Shown piece by piece: positions 42,790 to 51,103 of a DNA stretch of 64,000 bases; the first letter of the stretch is position 1, and every line of letters begins with the position of its first letter. The translations under genes were made by a program, and so were the position numbers. Where the stretch lies: assembly GCA_035628505.1 (NCBI GenBank), contig DASPJR010000104.1, forward strand, positions 21,408 to 85,407, in the 5' to 3' direction. The notes below the pieces were generated by a model, which searched no databases, had not been told where the DNA came from, and saw nothing but the letters and a program-made list of their open reading frames with translations. The stretch comes from DASPJR01 sp035628505. Its GTDB lineage: Bacteria; Planctomycetota; SZUA-567; H5-PLA8.

Positions 42790-44538
42790 ATGTCCAAATG
42801 CGAATGCCAGCCGCATCTTCCGCAGGGATACATTGCCGAATCGGGCGCGCATCCGGCCGTCGACAGTGCGCTCAGGGAGCTCAACCGCCGAGATTTCCTG
42901 CGACGGGTCGGCCTGACTGCGGCGGGACTCACCGCTGCGGATTTCCTCGGCTTCTTCGGCCGCAAAGGCCTGGCCGACGAGCCGAAAGTCTTCAAACAGA
43001 AAGCGCGCGAGGCGGCCGGAAAAGCGGAGCCGCGTTTTCTGATCTACTGGTTTTTAGAGGGCGGCTGGGAAGGCTACGACTGCTTCAATCCGGTGGTGAC
43101 GCCCAACAATATTTTCCCTGACAACCGCCTGCCAAACATCAGCGACGAGCACTACCGTGTGCTGAATTTCGGCAAGGAAGGCTACGGCATCTACACCCAC
43201 GGCAACATCCGCTACGGCTACCTGGCGGAAGAAGGCAAGAGCCTCTTTAAGGACATGGCCGTGCTGAGCTCGATGGAGACCGGCTCGGGGCATTCGGCCG
43301 AGCGGCTGCGCTGCCACATGGGCCATTATAAATTCGCGCAGACCGGCGACCGTGAAGACGACGAACGTGCGGTGAACCAGGCGTTCGCGGAAGTGTACGG
43401 CCAGCCCTATGTGCTTCCCAACGTGGCGTGGCATTTCTGGCTCTCGGACGGCGAGCTCAACGAAGTTCAGTACACGGGCCGCAAAGGCTTCTATCATGCA
43501 TTGGGACCGGTTCACGCGCACACGATCTACGCTGGAACGCCCGCCAACTTGAGCCGCTTCCTGCTGCGCATGTACAACACTTCAAACGATGTTGTGAACC
43601 GGCAGGTGCAGCAGTTCCTTGAGAACGCGAACACGATCGCCACTAACGACCAGTACATCGAAGCGGTGAAGAGCTACAACTCGGCGCGGCAGATTTATGA
43701 GAACCTGGCCAACAAAGGAAAGACTCTCGACCGGCCGATGCTCAGCAAGCTCTTCACCGACGCGGAACTCAAAGAGCGTTTCCGCGTTACGCCGCCGGAC
43801 GAGCTCATCACGTACCGCAGTGTCAACGGCAACAAGGCGCGGACGAAGTTCTGCCCGAACACGAATGTACAGGCGATGATGACCTACGAGCTGATGCGCG
43901 CCGGACTCTCGTGCTCATTCTTTATCGAAAGCCGCGACATCCGCCGCTTCGACAGCCACTTTACCCGCGGCAACCTGTGGGAGAAGGACGGCCGCACGCC
44001 GAAGGGCCAACCGGATCAGACCAAGATGATGAGCGAGCATATGTGGAAGCCGTTGCTGACGCTGGTCGATCTGCTGAAGACCACCGAATACGGCAACACC
44101 GGAAAGAGCCTCTTCGATTTTACCACGATTGTGCTCACCTCTGAATTCGGCCGCACGATCAAGGGCGATGTCGAAGCCATTCAGCAGATGAAGATCAGCG
44201 ACGAAGACAAGAAAAAGCAGATCGACGGCCAGGACATTTCGCAGCATTGGCGCGTGACGAGCGCTGCATTCCTGGGAGGAAAGGTAAAAGGCGACAGCCA
44301 GTACGGCCGCGTGGGCGAAAAGACGCTGCTGGCCATCCCGCTCATGCCCGATGGCAGTCTCGATCCGGCTTACGATCCGGTGACTGGCGAGCTCAGGAAA
44401 GACGCGAAGAAAAGTGACAAATCATCCATCCCCAATCATGGCGACGTCTACGCCACGGCGCTGCATCTTGCAGACATAAATCCAAAGGGCCGCGGCCGCA
44501 ATGAACGGGCGCCGCTCCCTTATATTAAACGGGTGTGA
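42790..44538 (+). CDS. DUF1501 family protein with Tat signal
   Basis: 582 aa. Twin-arginine signal N-R33-R34-D-F-L-R-R-V-G-L-T-A-A-G implies export of a folded protein. The rest matches the DUF1501 fold (alkaline-phosphatase/sulfatase-like superfamily): Y-W-F-L-E-G-G-W-E-G-Y-D, S-S-M-E-T-G-S-G-H-S, R-C-H-M-G-H-Y, and V-L-T-S-E-F-G-R-T near the C-terminus. The ATG at 42790 is chosen for AGGAG ~9 nt upstream and because the Tat motif follows; the open frame runs 159 bases further back through a repeat. Partner of the preceding gene. Confidence 0.9.
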   Translation: MSKCECQPHLPQGYIAESGAHPAVDSALRELNRRDFLRRVGLTAAGLTAADFLGFFGRKGLADEPKVFKQKAREAAGKAEPRFLIYWFLEGGWEGYDCFNPVVTPNNIFPDNRLPNISDEHYRVLNFGKEGYGIYTHGNIRYGYLAEEGKSLFKDMAVLSSMETGSGHSAERLRCHMGHYKFAQTGDREDDERAVNQAFAEVYGQPYVLPNVAWHFWLSDGELNEVQYTGRKGFYHALGPVHAHTIYAGTPANLSRFLLRMYNTSNDVVNRQVQQFLENANTIATNDQYIEAVKSYNSARQIYENLANKGKTLDRPMLSKLFTDAELKERFRVTPPDELITYRSVNGNKARTKFCPNTNVQAMMTYELMRAGLSCSFFIESRDIRRFDSHFTRGNLWEKDGRTPKGQPDQTKMMSEHMWKPLLTLVDLLKTTEYGNTGKSLFDFTTIVLTSEFGRTIKGDVEAIQQMKISDEDKKKQIDGQDISQHWRVTSAAFLGGKVKGDSQYGRVGEKTLLAIPLMPDGSLDPAYDPVTGELRKDAKKSDKSSIPNHGDVYATALHLADINPKGRGRNERAPLPYIKRV

Positions 44539-44631
44539 GTTGGCCCAATTCGGCCGACTACCAGGTGAACGCTCTGGGCAATAGGCGCGGCGCGCAAGTG
44601 AGCCGTGCCTTGAGCACAGTGAGGGCTGACG

Positions 44632-44674
44632 TTGACGCGTGCAGCCTGTGGAATATAAGTTCCATTCATGGAAC
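44632..44674 (+). promoter_or_regulatory. iclR promoter with overlapping IclR-type operator; predicted leaderless start
   Basis: TTGACG (44632-44637), 16 nt, TATAAG (44654-44659). The 16-bp palindrome GTTCCAT-TC-ATGGAAC spans 44659-44674 and includes the start codon (44668). A further TGGAA at 44649-44653 forms TGGAA-N6-TTCCA across the -10 box, close to the E. coli IclR box. With transcription expected ~7 nt after the -10, the mRNA would begin at or near the ATG, and no Shine-Dalgarno is present. Confidence 0.75.
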
Positions 44675-45426
44675 CCGTCCTGAATTCGCCGCCTGCGCTC
44701 GACCGCGGGCTGCGCATCATCGAAATCCTGGCTGAGTGCGGTGGCGAAATAGGCTTTAATGACCTGCGCCAGCGCGTCGGCATTCCCAACAACACGCTCT
44801 CGCGGCTGCTGCGGCTGCTGGTCCATCGCGGCTATGCGGTCAAAGATCCGGGCACGGGAAAGTACCGCCCCGGGCCGCGCATGTCGGTGATCGGACAGAA
44901 TCTTCCGCTGCTGGAGCGGCTGCGCCGCGCGTGCGAAGCGACGCTTAAGCAGCTGTCGATTCGCGCCGGAAACACCGTGCTGGTGATTTACTGGAACGGC
45001 CAGCAGATGCAGTGCATCGCAAAAGAGACACACGAGCTATCGATGGCGATGCAGGACGTCGGCTGCATCACCGTCAATTACACCGAGCGGCCGTGGGGCT
45101 GGATTTTCTGGGAGCAGATGCCCCCCCGCGAGCGCCGGAACTGGCTGCTGCGCGCCGGGAATGCAAAGGGTCTGGCGAAACAGATGGAAAGGCAGCTTGC
45201 CGAATACCACGAGCGCGGGTTTGCATTCGAAGACGATCCGAACTTCCGCAGGCTTTCAGCGCCCATCCTTGACGATTTGAACCGCGTGATCGCCGCCGTC
45301 GGCATGGGTGGAAATTCGGTTACGATTCCCGATTCGCGCGTCGTGGAGCTGGGCGGCATGGTGGCCGAGCACGCGCGTGAACTCTCGCGCCGCATGGGCT
45401 GGGTTCAGCGGCAGACGCTTGCCTGA
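44668..45426 (+). CDS. IclR-family transcriptional regulator
   Basis: 252 aa, standard length. N-terminal winged helix (~8-70: A-L-D-R-G-L-R-I-I-E-I-L, F-N-D-L-R-Q-R-V-G-I-P-N-N-T-L-S-R-L-L-R-L-L) and a C-terminal effector-binding domain (~85-245), which usually senses a small carboxylate or sugar acid. Its start codon lies inside a palindrome also present upstream of the sulfatase/esterase genes, implying autoregulation and control of that cluster. It is convergent with the last sulfatase, 8 nt apart. The effector is unknown; a desulfated sugar is a reasonable guess. Confidence 0.92.
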   Translation: MEPVLNSPPALDRGLRIIEILAECGGEIGFNDLRQRVGIPNNTLSRLLRLLVHRGYAVKDPGTGKYRPGPRMSVIGQNLPLLERLRRACEATLKQLSIRAGNTVLVIYWNGQQMQCIAKETHELSMAMQDVGCITVNYTERPWGWIFWEQMPPRERRNWLLRAGNAKGLAKQMERQLAEYHERGFAFEDDPNFRRLSAPILDDLNRVIAAVGMGGNSVTIPDSRVVELGGMVAEHARELSRRMGWVQRQTLA

Positions 45427-45434
45427 GCGAAGAA

Positions 45435-46835
45435 TCACTTCGCGGGCGGAACGGTCTTCAGAAGATCCCCGGCAAGCTTTTTGATCTCGTCGATTGTTTT
45501 TGCATAGTTTGGATCGCCAGCCAGGTTGTGCTGCTCGACCGGATCCTTCTCGTGATCATAAAGCTGCACGCCTTTGCTTCCACCGTCCCACTCCGTATAG
45601 CGCCAGCGTTCCGTGCGAACGCTGCGCGCCTCGGAGCCCCTGTGCCGCACGAGGCTGAGGGCGGGGCGATTCCACTCGGCTTTCGGATCTTTCAGCAGCG
45701 GAACAAGGCTGCGCCCATCAAGCCCAGCCGGCGCAGGGAGTCCGCAGAGCTCGGCAAGAGTTGGGTGCAAGTCCACGAGCTCAACGGTGCGCATGCACGG
45801 CTGACCGTTGCCTGCCGCGCCGGGTGAATGAATCACCAGCGGAACGCGCAGTGACTCTTCGAAAACGCTCATCTTCTGCCAGAGTCCGTGTTCACCGAGG
45901 TGATAGCCGTGGTCGCTGAAGAAGACGACAACGGTGTTCCCCGAAAGCTTGAGGCGCTCGAGCGCATCGAGCACGCGGCCGAGCTGCGCATCCATGAAAC
46001 TGATCGACGCGAAGTAGGCCTGGATGGCCTTGCGTCTCAAATCGTCGTTCATGGCATCCTGTTCTTTCTTCGCGCTGGCCAGCGCCAGGGGAGGAACGGC
46101 GCTCGTGTCGCCGCGTTCGGGCAGCTGAATTTTCTCAAGCGGGTACATGTCGAAATACTTTTTCGGCGCAACGTACGGCGTGTGCGGCCTGAAAAACCCA
46201 AGTGCGAGGAAAAACGGTTTATCGGTGTGCTGCTCAAGGAAGCGGATAGCTTCTCTGGCGCCGATCCCGTCCGTCTGCTCTTCGTCCGTGCCGTCGGCTG
46301 CAAGCCAGCTCAGCGTTGCGCCGAACTTGCCCGGTTCCAGGGTGAAGATCTGATTCTCATCATCTTTATCGCGCCCGCGTGGGTTGAAAACTTTCTGCCA
46401 CGAAGGCGGATCGTCAAAGCCGTCGGTGCCGATCTGAGCCGGAACGCCATAATGATAGAGCTTTCCGATGCGCATGACGGTGTAGCCAGCTTTCTGAAAG
46501 GTCTGCGGCAGAGTGGTGCAGTCCGGCAGCTTTTTTCTGAAATGAACCGCGTTGTCCTTCACGCCCGTGGAGTCTGGACGCAATCCGGTCAGAAACGAGG
46601 CGCGGCTGGGATTGCAGAGGGGGTACTGGCAATAGGCGCGCTCAAACCGCACGCTCGAACCGGCGAGTTTGTCGAGATATGGCGTCTTCACCAGGCTGTC
46701 ACCATAGCAGCCCAGGCGCGTGTTCAGATCATCCGAAACGATGAACAGCACGTTCAACTTCGCCTTTTCGCCGGCCTGAGCCACCAGCGCAAGAAGCAGC
46801 ATTCCCAGCAGAGTCAATACACTTCGCACTCGCAT
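45435..46835 (-). CDS. Secreted sulfatase, iduronate-2-sulfatase-like (last of five)
   Basis: 466 aa, signal peptide 1-21. D35-D36 ligands; formylglycine motif C74-N-P-S-R-A-S-F-L-T-G; G-K-L-Y-H-Y in place of the more usual K-W-H-L-G; R-P-H-T-P-Y; and S-D-H-G-Y-H-L-G-E-H. The last combination is typical of the iduronate-2-sulfatase-like branch. Expected to remove sulfate esters from a uronic acid or related sugar outside the cytoplasm. AAAGGAGG lies 6 nt before the ATG. Fifth gene of a five-sulfatase operon, 18 nt after the fourth. Confidence 0.92.
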   Translation of the reverse strand: MRVRSVLTLLGMLLLALVAQAGEKAKLNVLFIVSDDLNTRLGCYGDSLVKTPYLDKLAGSSVRFERAYCQYPLCNPSRASFLTGLRPDSTGVKDNAVHFRKKLPDCTTLPQTFQKAGYTVMRIGKLYHYGVPAQIGTDGFDDPPSWQKVFNPRGRDKDDENQIFTLEPGKFGATLSWLAADGTDEEQTDGIGAREAIRFLEQHTDKPFFLALGFFRPHTPYVAPKKYFDMYPLEKIQLPERGDTSAVPPLALASAKKEQDAMNDDLRRKAIQAYFASISFMDAQLGRVLDALERLKLSGNTVVVFFSDHGYHLGEHGLWQKMSVFEESLRVPLVIHSPGAAGNGQPCMRTVELVDLHPTLAELCGLPAPAGLDGRSLVPLLKDPKAEWNRPALSLVRHRGSEARSVRTERWRYTEWDGGSKGVQLYDHEKDPVEQHNLAGDPNYAKTIDEIKKLAGDLLKTVPPAK

Positions 46836-46853
46836 GAGCGCCTCCTTTGATTG

Positions 46854-48185
46854 TCATTGCGCTGCTTCACGCAGTTCCTGAAACCGCTTTTTCATTTCGC
46901 GCACGGTTTCGGCATGCGCGGGGCTTTTGATGAGATTGTTTTCTTCGTACGGATCGTTCTTCAGATCAAAAAATTCTTCGGAGTCAAAATCCGGCCAGAG
47001 GATGTATTTGGCGTCTTTGCGCACCAGCGCCTGCGAAGCGGGAATGAAGTCTTTGTTTTTGATGATCGCGTGCTCGTAAAAGAATTCGGTTCTCCACTTC
47101 TGCGTGGAAGGCTCCAGGTAAAGAGGCGCAACGTTGCGACCCTGCATGCGCGCGGGCACATTCATCCCGGCGGCGGCAAGAAGCGTCGGCGCGATGTCGA
47201 CGTTCAGCACGAGCTCTGAATTCGTGAGCCCGCGCTTTTCAGCGGGCAGGCGCGGATCGCGGACAATCAGCGGCACCCGGATCGATTCCTCGTAGGGGTA
47301 CCATTTGTCGGCAAGGCCGTGCTCGCCGTGAAAATATCCATTGTCGCCGGAGAAGACGATCAGCGTGTTCTCCAGCGCGCCCTGCGCTTTCAGCTCGGCG
47401 ATGACGCGCCCAACGACGGTATCGACCTCCGTTGCCAGGCGGTAATAATTCTTCATGTATTCCTGGTATTTCTCCGGCGTGTCGAAGCGCAGCCGCCAGC
47501 GCCGGCGGCCCTCGTTCTTCTCGTTTCCAACGAACGGCGGCAGACGTTTGAAGTGCTCGTCGGTCGCGGTCTTCGGAACAGGAACCGTGTCGTTCACGTA
47601 CAGCGCTTCGCTGGCAGGCTGGGGGATATACTGGTCCTCCGCGTGCGTCGCAAAAAATGCGAGTGTCAGGCAGAAGGGTTTTTCCCTGGGCCTGGAGCGA
47701 AGAAACTCGAGCGCGTCATTCTCGTTCTTTTGTGTGATATGAATCGTCGATCCGTCGGGCTGCTTCAGCATGAATTTGTTGGAGTACGATCGTCCAAAGT
47801 CAAACTGCGCGGCTGGGAATGTGCCGTTATGCCACTTGCCTATGTGGCCGGTCCAATATCCATCTGCGCGGAAAATTCCCGGATAGGTTTCCGCCCACGG
47901 CGTTTTGAACTCGGTGAAACCCGTGCAGCCATGGCGTGACATCCATTGCCCGGTAAACAAACTGGCACGGCTGACGCCGCAGATTGACGTCGTCACACAG
48001 GCGTGCGTGAAGCGGCAGCCCTCGCGCGCGAGCGCATCAATGTTCGGCGTGCGGACAACCGGGTTTCCGGCGCAACTGAGCGTGTCGTGCCGCCAGTCAT
48101 CGGCCAGCAGCACGAGGATGTTCATCTTCTCTGCCGCGGCAACATGCACAGTCAGGCAGAGCAGAACTGTAAGAAGAACTCGCAT
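46854..48185 (-). CDS. Secreted sulfatase with CGVSR maturation motif (fourth of five)
   Basis: 443 aa, signal peptide 1-18. D29-D30; maturation motif C69-G-V-S-R-A-S-L-F-T-G, with Val where Pro or Ala is standard; G-K-W-H-N; F-F-A-T-H-A-E-D; F-S-G-D-N-G-Y-F-H-G-E-H. The Cys and Arg of the formylglycine motif are kept. AGGTGG lies ~7 nt before the ATG. 15 nt downstream of the third sulfatase. Confidence 0.92.
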   Translation of the reverse strand: MRVLLTVLLCLTVHVAAAEKMNILVLLADDWRHDTLSCAGNPVVRTPNIDALAREGCRFTHACVTTSICGVSRASLFTGQWMSRHGCTGFTEFKTPWAETYPGIFRADGYWTGHIGKWHNGTFPAAQFDFGRSYSNKFMLKQPDGSTIHITQKNENDALEFLRSRPREKPFCLTLAFFATHAEDQYIPQPASEALYVNDTVPVPKTATDEHFKRLPPFVGNEKNEGRRRWRLRFDTPEKYQEYMKNYYRLATEVDTVVGRVIAELKAQGALENTLIVFSGDNGYFHGEHGLADKWYPYEESIRVPLIVRDPRLPAEKRGLTNSELVLNVDIAPTLLAAAGMNVPARMQGRNVAPLYLEPSTQKWRTEFFYEHAIIKNKDFIPASQALVRKDAKYILWPDFDSEEFFDLKNDPYEENNLIKSPAHAETVREMKKRFQELREAAQ

Positions 48186-48200
48186 GGCGCCACCTGCCTG

Positions 48201-49682
48201 TTACGGCCGAGTACGGCTTTGTTCCTGTACCTGCTTCAGCAGCGTCGCCAGTTCGGCCGCGACTGAAGGGTTGGCTTTTAAGACGTTTTGTGATTCGCTG
48301 AGATCCTCAGCGAGATTGTAAAGCTGCTCGCCTGCCCCTTTTGGTCCGGGAGGAATGTACTTCCAGTTGCCTTTGCGCAGCGACAGTCCGTTGGCATGTT
48401 CCACGACGTACTCGCGGCCCACTTTGGATTCCCCCAGCAGCGCCGGAAGAATGTTGAAGCTGTCGGGAGCGGCATCTGCGGGAAGCGCATAGCCCGCAAG
48501 CTGAGCAAAGGAGGCGAGAAAATCGATCTGGCTGACGATCGCGTCCGAGACGCCCGGTTTGATTCTGCCCGTCCAGCGCGCAATGAAAGGCAAGCGCGTG
48601 CCGCCCTCATAAAGGCTGTACTTTCCGCCGCGCAGGACGCCTGCGGGCGTATGGCCGTTGAGGTCTTTAACGGCGCCATCGGCGTAGCCGTCATCAAGCA
48701 CCGGACCGTTGTCGCTGCTGAAAATCAGAAGTGTGTTCTCGGCAAGCTTGAGGCGCTCGAGCACGGCCGTGATTTCGCCGACCGTCCAGTCGAGCTGATG
48801 AATCACGTCGCCGCGGGTGCCGCACTGGCTGGTGCCGACAAAGCGCGGATGCGGCACGCGCGGCACATGAATATCGTGCGTGGCAAAGTAAAGGAAGAAG
48901 GGTTTGTCCTTGTTCTTTTCGATGAACGCCGCCGCTTTCTGCGTGATCATGTCCGCCATGTCTTCGTCTTTCCAGCGCGCGGACTTGCCGCCCGTCATAA
49001 AACCGATGCGGCTGATGCCGTTGACGATCGTGGCGTCATGACCGTGCGTGAACCTCATCTTGAGCAGTTCGGGGTTCTTTGCCCCAGTGGGATCATCGCC
49101 GACCTTGTGGCCGTAGCCCACTTTGATGGGATCATTTGGATCGAGCCCGACGACGCGCTGGTTTTCAAGGTACACGCACGGCACGCGATCGCCCGTCGCA
49201 GGAATAATAAAGGAGTAGTCGAAGCCGATTTCCGACGGGCCGGGCTTCACTTCGCCATTCCAGTCGATCGCCGCGCCGCCGTTGCCCAATCCAAGGTGCC
49301 ATTTGCCCACACAGCCGGTGGTGTAGCCGGCCGTTTTCAGGACCGCCGGAAGCGTCGGCCGTCCGGGCTCGATAATCATTGCTGCGTCGCCGGGAAGAAT
49401 GCCTGTGCCCTTCTTGCGCCACGCATATTGGCCGGTCAGCATTGCATAACGCGTCGGCGTGCAGGTCGCGGACGGTGCGTAGCCGCTGGTAAACCGCACG
49501 CCATCGGCTGCGAGCTTGTCGAGGTTGGGCGTCTTTACTTTTGTCGCGCCATAGCAGCCGAGATCGCCATAGCCCACGTCGTCAGCGAGGATGAATATAA
49601 TATTTGGCTTCGCGCCCTCGCCGGCAGCACTGAAAAAACACAGGCTCGCAACACACAGCAGCACTGCACACATCAGACGCAT
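48201..49682 (-). CDS. Secreted arylsulfatase (third of five)
   Basis: 493 aa, signal peptide 1-20. D34-D35; C74-T-P-T-R-Y-A-M-L-T-G; G-K-W-H-L-G-L-G; T-H-D-I-H-V-P; S-S-D-N-G-P-V. It fits the arylsulfatase A/B-like branch. The ATG at 49682 is set by GCGGAG 7-8 nt upstream; the open frame runs 171 bases further into the preceding gene and is rejected. The ribosome site directly follows the stop codon of the second sulfatase (gap 13 nt). Confidence 0.92.
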   Translation of the reverse strand: MRLMCAVLLCVASLCFFSAAGEGAKPNIIFILADDVGYGDLGCYGATKVKTPNLDKLAADGVRFTSGYAPSATCTPTRYAMLTGQYAWRKKGTGILPGDAAMIIEPGRPTLPAVLKTAGYTTGCVGKWHLGLGNGGAAIDWNGEVKPGPSEIGFDYSFIIPATGDRVPCVYLENQRVVGLDPNDPIKVGYGHKVGDDPTGAKNPELLKMRFTHGHDATIVNGISRIGFMTGGKSARWKDEDMADMITQKAAAFIEKNKDKPFFLYFATHDIHVPRVPHPRFVGTSQCGTRGDVIHQLDWTVGEITAVLERLKLAENTLLIFSSDNGPVLDDGYADGAVKDLNGHTPAGVLRGGKYSLYEGGTRLPFIARWTGRIKPGVSDAIVSQIDFLASFAQLAGYALPADAAPDSFNILPALLGESKVGREYVVEHANGLSLRKGNWKYIPPGPKGAGEQLYNLAEDLSESQNVLKANPSVAAELATLLKQVQEQSRTRP

Positions 49683-49695
49683 ACAAAATCTCCGC

Positions 49696-51090
49696 TTACT
49701 TATCATTCTCAAGTTTGCCCGCGGGCCGCACGTTCTTGCCTTTACGACTGGTGCGTGAATCGCCCAGATCCTCTCGCGCTGCTTCAAGATAAGCTTCGAG
49801 CTTCTTGACGATTTCAGGATACTTCGCCGCAACGTCTGTGGTTTCACCCACATCGTTCTCCAGATCGAACAGCTCGCCGCCGATCTGGCGATTGGCGCCC
49901 TTGCCGCGGATGCCGTCTTTGCCGGGCTCGGTGATCGTCAGGTACGCGTGCGGCGCATGCAGTTTCCATTTCCCGCTGCGCACGGCCTGCAGCTCATCCA
50001 GCCAGTAGTAATAGAATGCTTCGTGGGCCGACTTTGCGTCTGGCTGCGCGGACATCAGCGGCCAGATGTCTTTGCCGTCGATAATGCGATCGGTTGGCGC
50101 CGCGCCGCCGGCGAGCTTGGCAAACGTCGGCAGCAGGTCCATCGTGCAGGCGAGCTCTTTGCAGATCGTTCCGGCCGGAATCTTGCCCGGCCAGCGCATG
50201 ACGCACGGGACGCGCATGCCGCCGTCCATTGTAGTGGCTTTGCCTTCGCGCAGCGGCAGGGCCGAACCGGCGTGATCGCCGTAAACCAGCCACGGGCCAT
50301 TGTCGGACGTGAAGACGACCAGCGTTTTCTCATCCAGGCCCTGCTCTTTCAGCGTCTTGAGAATCTCGCCGACGCTCCAGTCAATTTCAGCGATGACGTC
50401 GCCGTAAAGGCCCTGGCCTGATTTGTCCTTATGCTTGTCGCTGACGAAGAGCGGGACATGCGGCATGCTGTGCGGCACGTAAAGGAAGAACGGCTTTTCT
50501 TTGTTCTTCCTGATGAACTGAACCGCGCGCTCCGTGTACCAGGTTGTGAGATTGCGCTGGTCCGGATTGTTCTCCTTTACATCATTTCCATCGATCAAGG
50601 GCAGCGGCGGATATTTTCCATGCGGATTCTCCGGCTGCATGTCGTTCGAGTAGGGCAGTCCAAGGTACTCATCGAAGCCGTGCTGCAGCGGCAGAAACGG
50701 GCGCAGATGGCCCAGGTGCCACTTGCCGAAAATCGCCGTGGCATAACCGCGTTCTTTCAAGACCTCCGGAATCAGCTTCTCATCGGGATTGATTCCGTTA
50801 CGTGCCGTCGGGCCGAGCGCTCCCCGGATGCTCACGCGGTTTGAATAGCACCCGCTCAGCAGCGCCGCGCGCGAGGCGGAGCAGACCGCCTGCGAGACGT
50901 AGAAATCAGTGAAGCGTACGCCTTCGCTCGCCAGGCGGTCGATATGGGGCGTCTTGATGGGCGATCCGAAGCAGCTGATATCGCGATAGCCGAGATCGTC
51001 ACAGAAAATCAGAACGAAGTTCGGCTTCGCGTCAGCGGCCTTCAACCCGCATGAGACCAGCAGCAGCAGAAGCACCAGCACTCTCAACAT
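49696..51090 (-). CDS. Secreted arylsulfatase (second of five)
   Basis: 464 aa, signal peptide ~1-19. D31-D32; C70-S-A-S-R-A-A-L-L-S-G (CxAxR form); G-K-W-H-L-G-H-L; P-H-S-M-P-H-V-P; T-S-D-N-G-P-W. Basic C-terminal tail. The ATG at 51090 follows GCGGAG by 8 nt, the same layout (TAA-GCGGAG) as at the third gene, hinting that the gene pairs arose by tandem duplication or share a translational design. 13 nt after the first sulfatase. Confidence 0.92.
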   Translation of the reverse strand: MLRVLVLLLLLVSCGLKAADAKPNFVLIFCDDLGYRDISCFGSPIKTPHIDRLASEGVRFTDFYVSQAVCSASRAALLSGCYSNRVSIRGALGPTARNGINPDEKLIPEVLKERGYATAIFGKWHLGHLRPFLPLQHGFDEYLGLPYSNDMQPENPHGKYPPLPLIDGNDVKENNPDQRNLTTWYTERAVQFIRKNKEKPFFLYVPHSMPHVPLFVSDKHKDKSGQGLYGDVIAEIDWSVGEILKTLKEQGLDEKTLVVFTSDNGPWLVYGDHAGSALPLREGKATTMDGGMRVPCVMRWPGKIPAGTICKELACTMDLLPTFAKLAGGAAPTDRIIDGKDIWPLMSAQPDAKSAHEAFYYYWLDELQAVRSGKWKLHAPHAYLTITEPGKDGIRGKGANRQIGGELFDLENDVGETTDVAAKYPEIVKKLEAYLEAAREDLGDSRTSRKGKNVRPAGKLENDK

Positions 51091-51103
51091 AAGAATACTC
51101 CGC

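Noticed and set aside
48396..49808. 470-codon plus-strand open frame
   Set aside because: Antisense to the third sulfatase; no motifs and no ribosome site.
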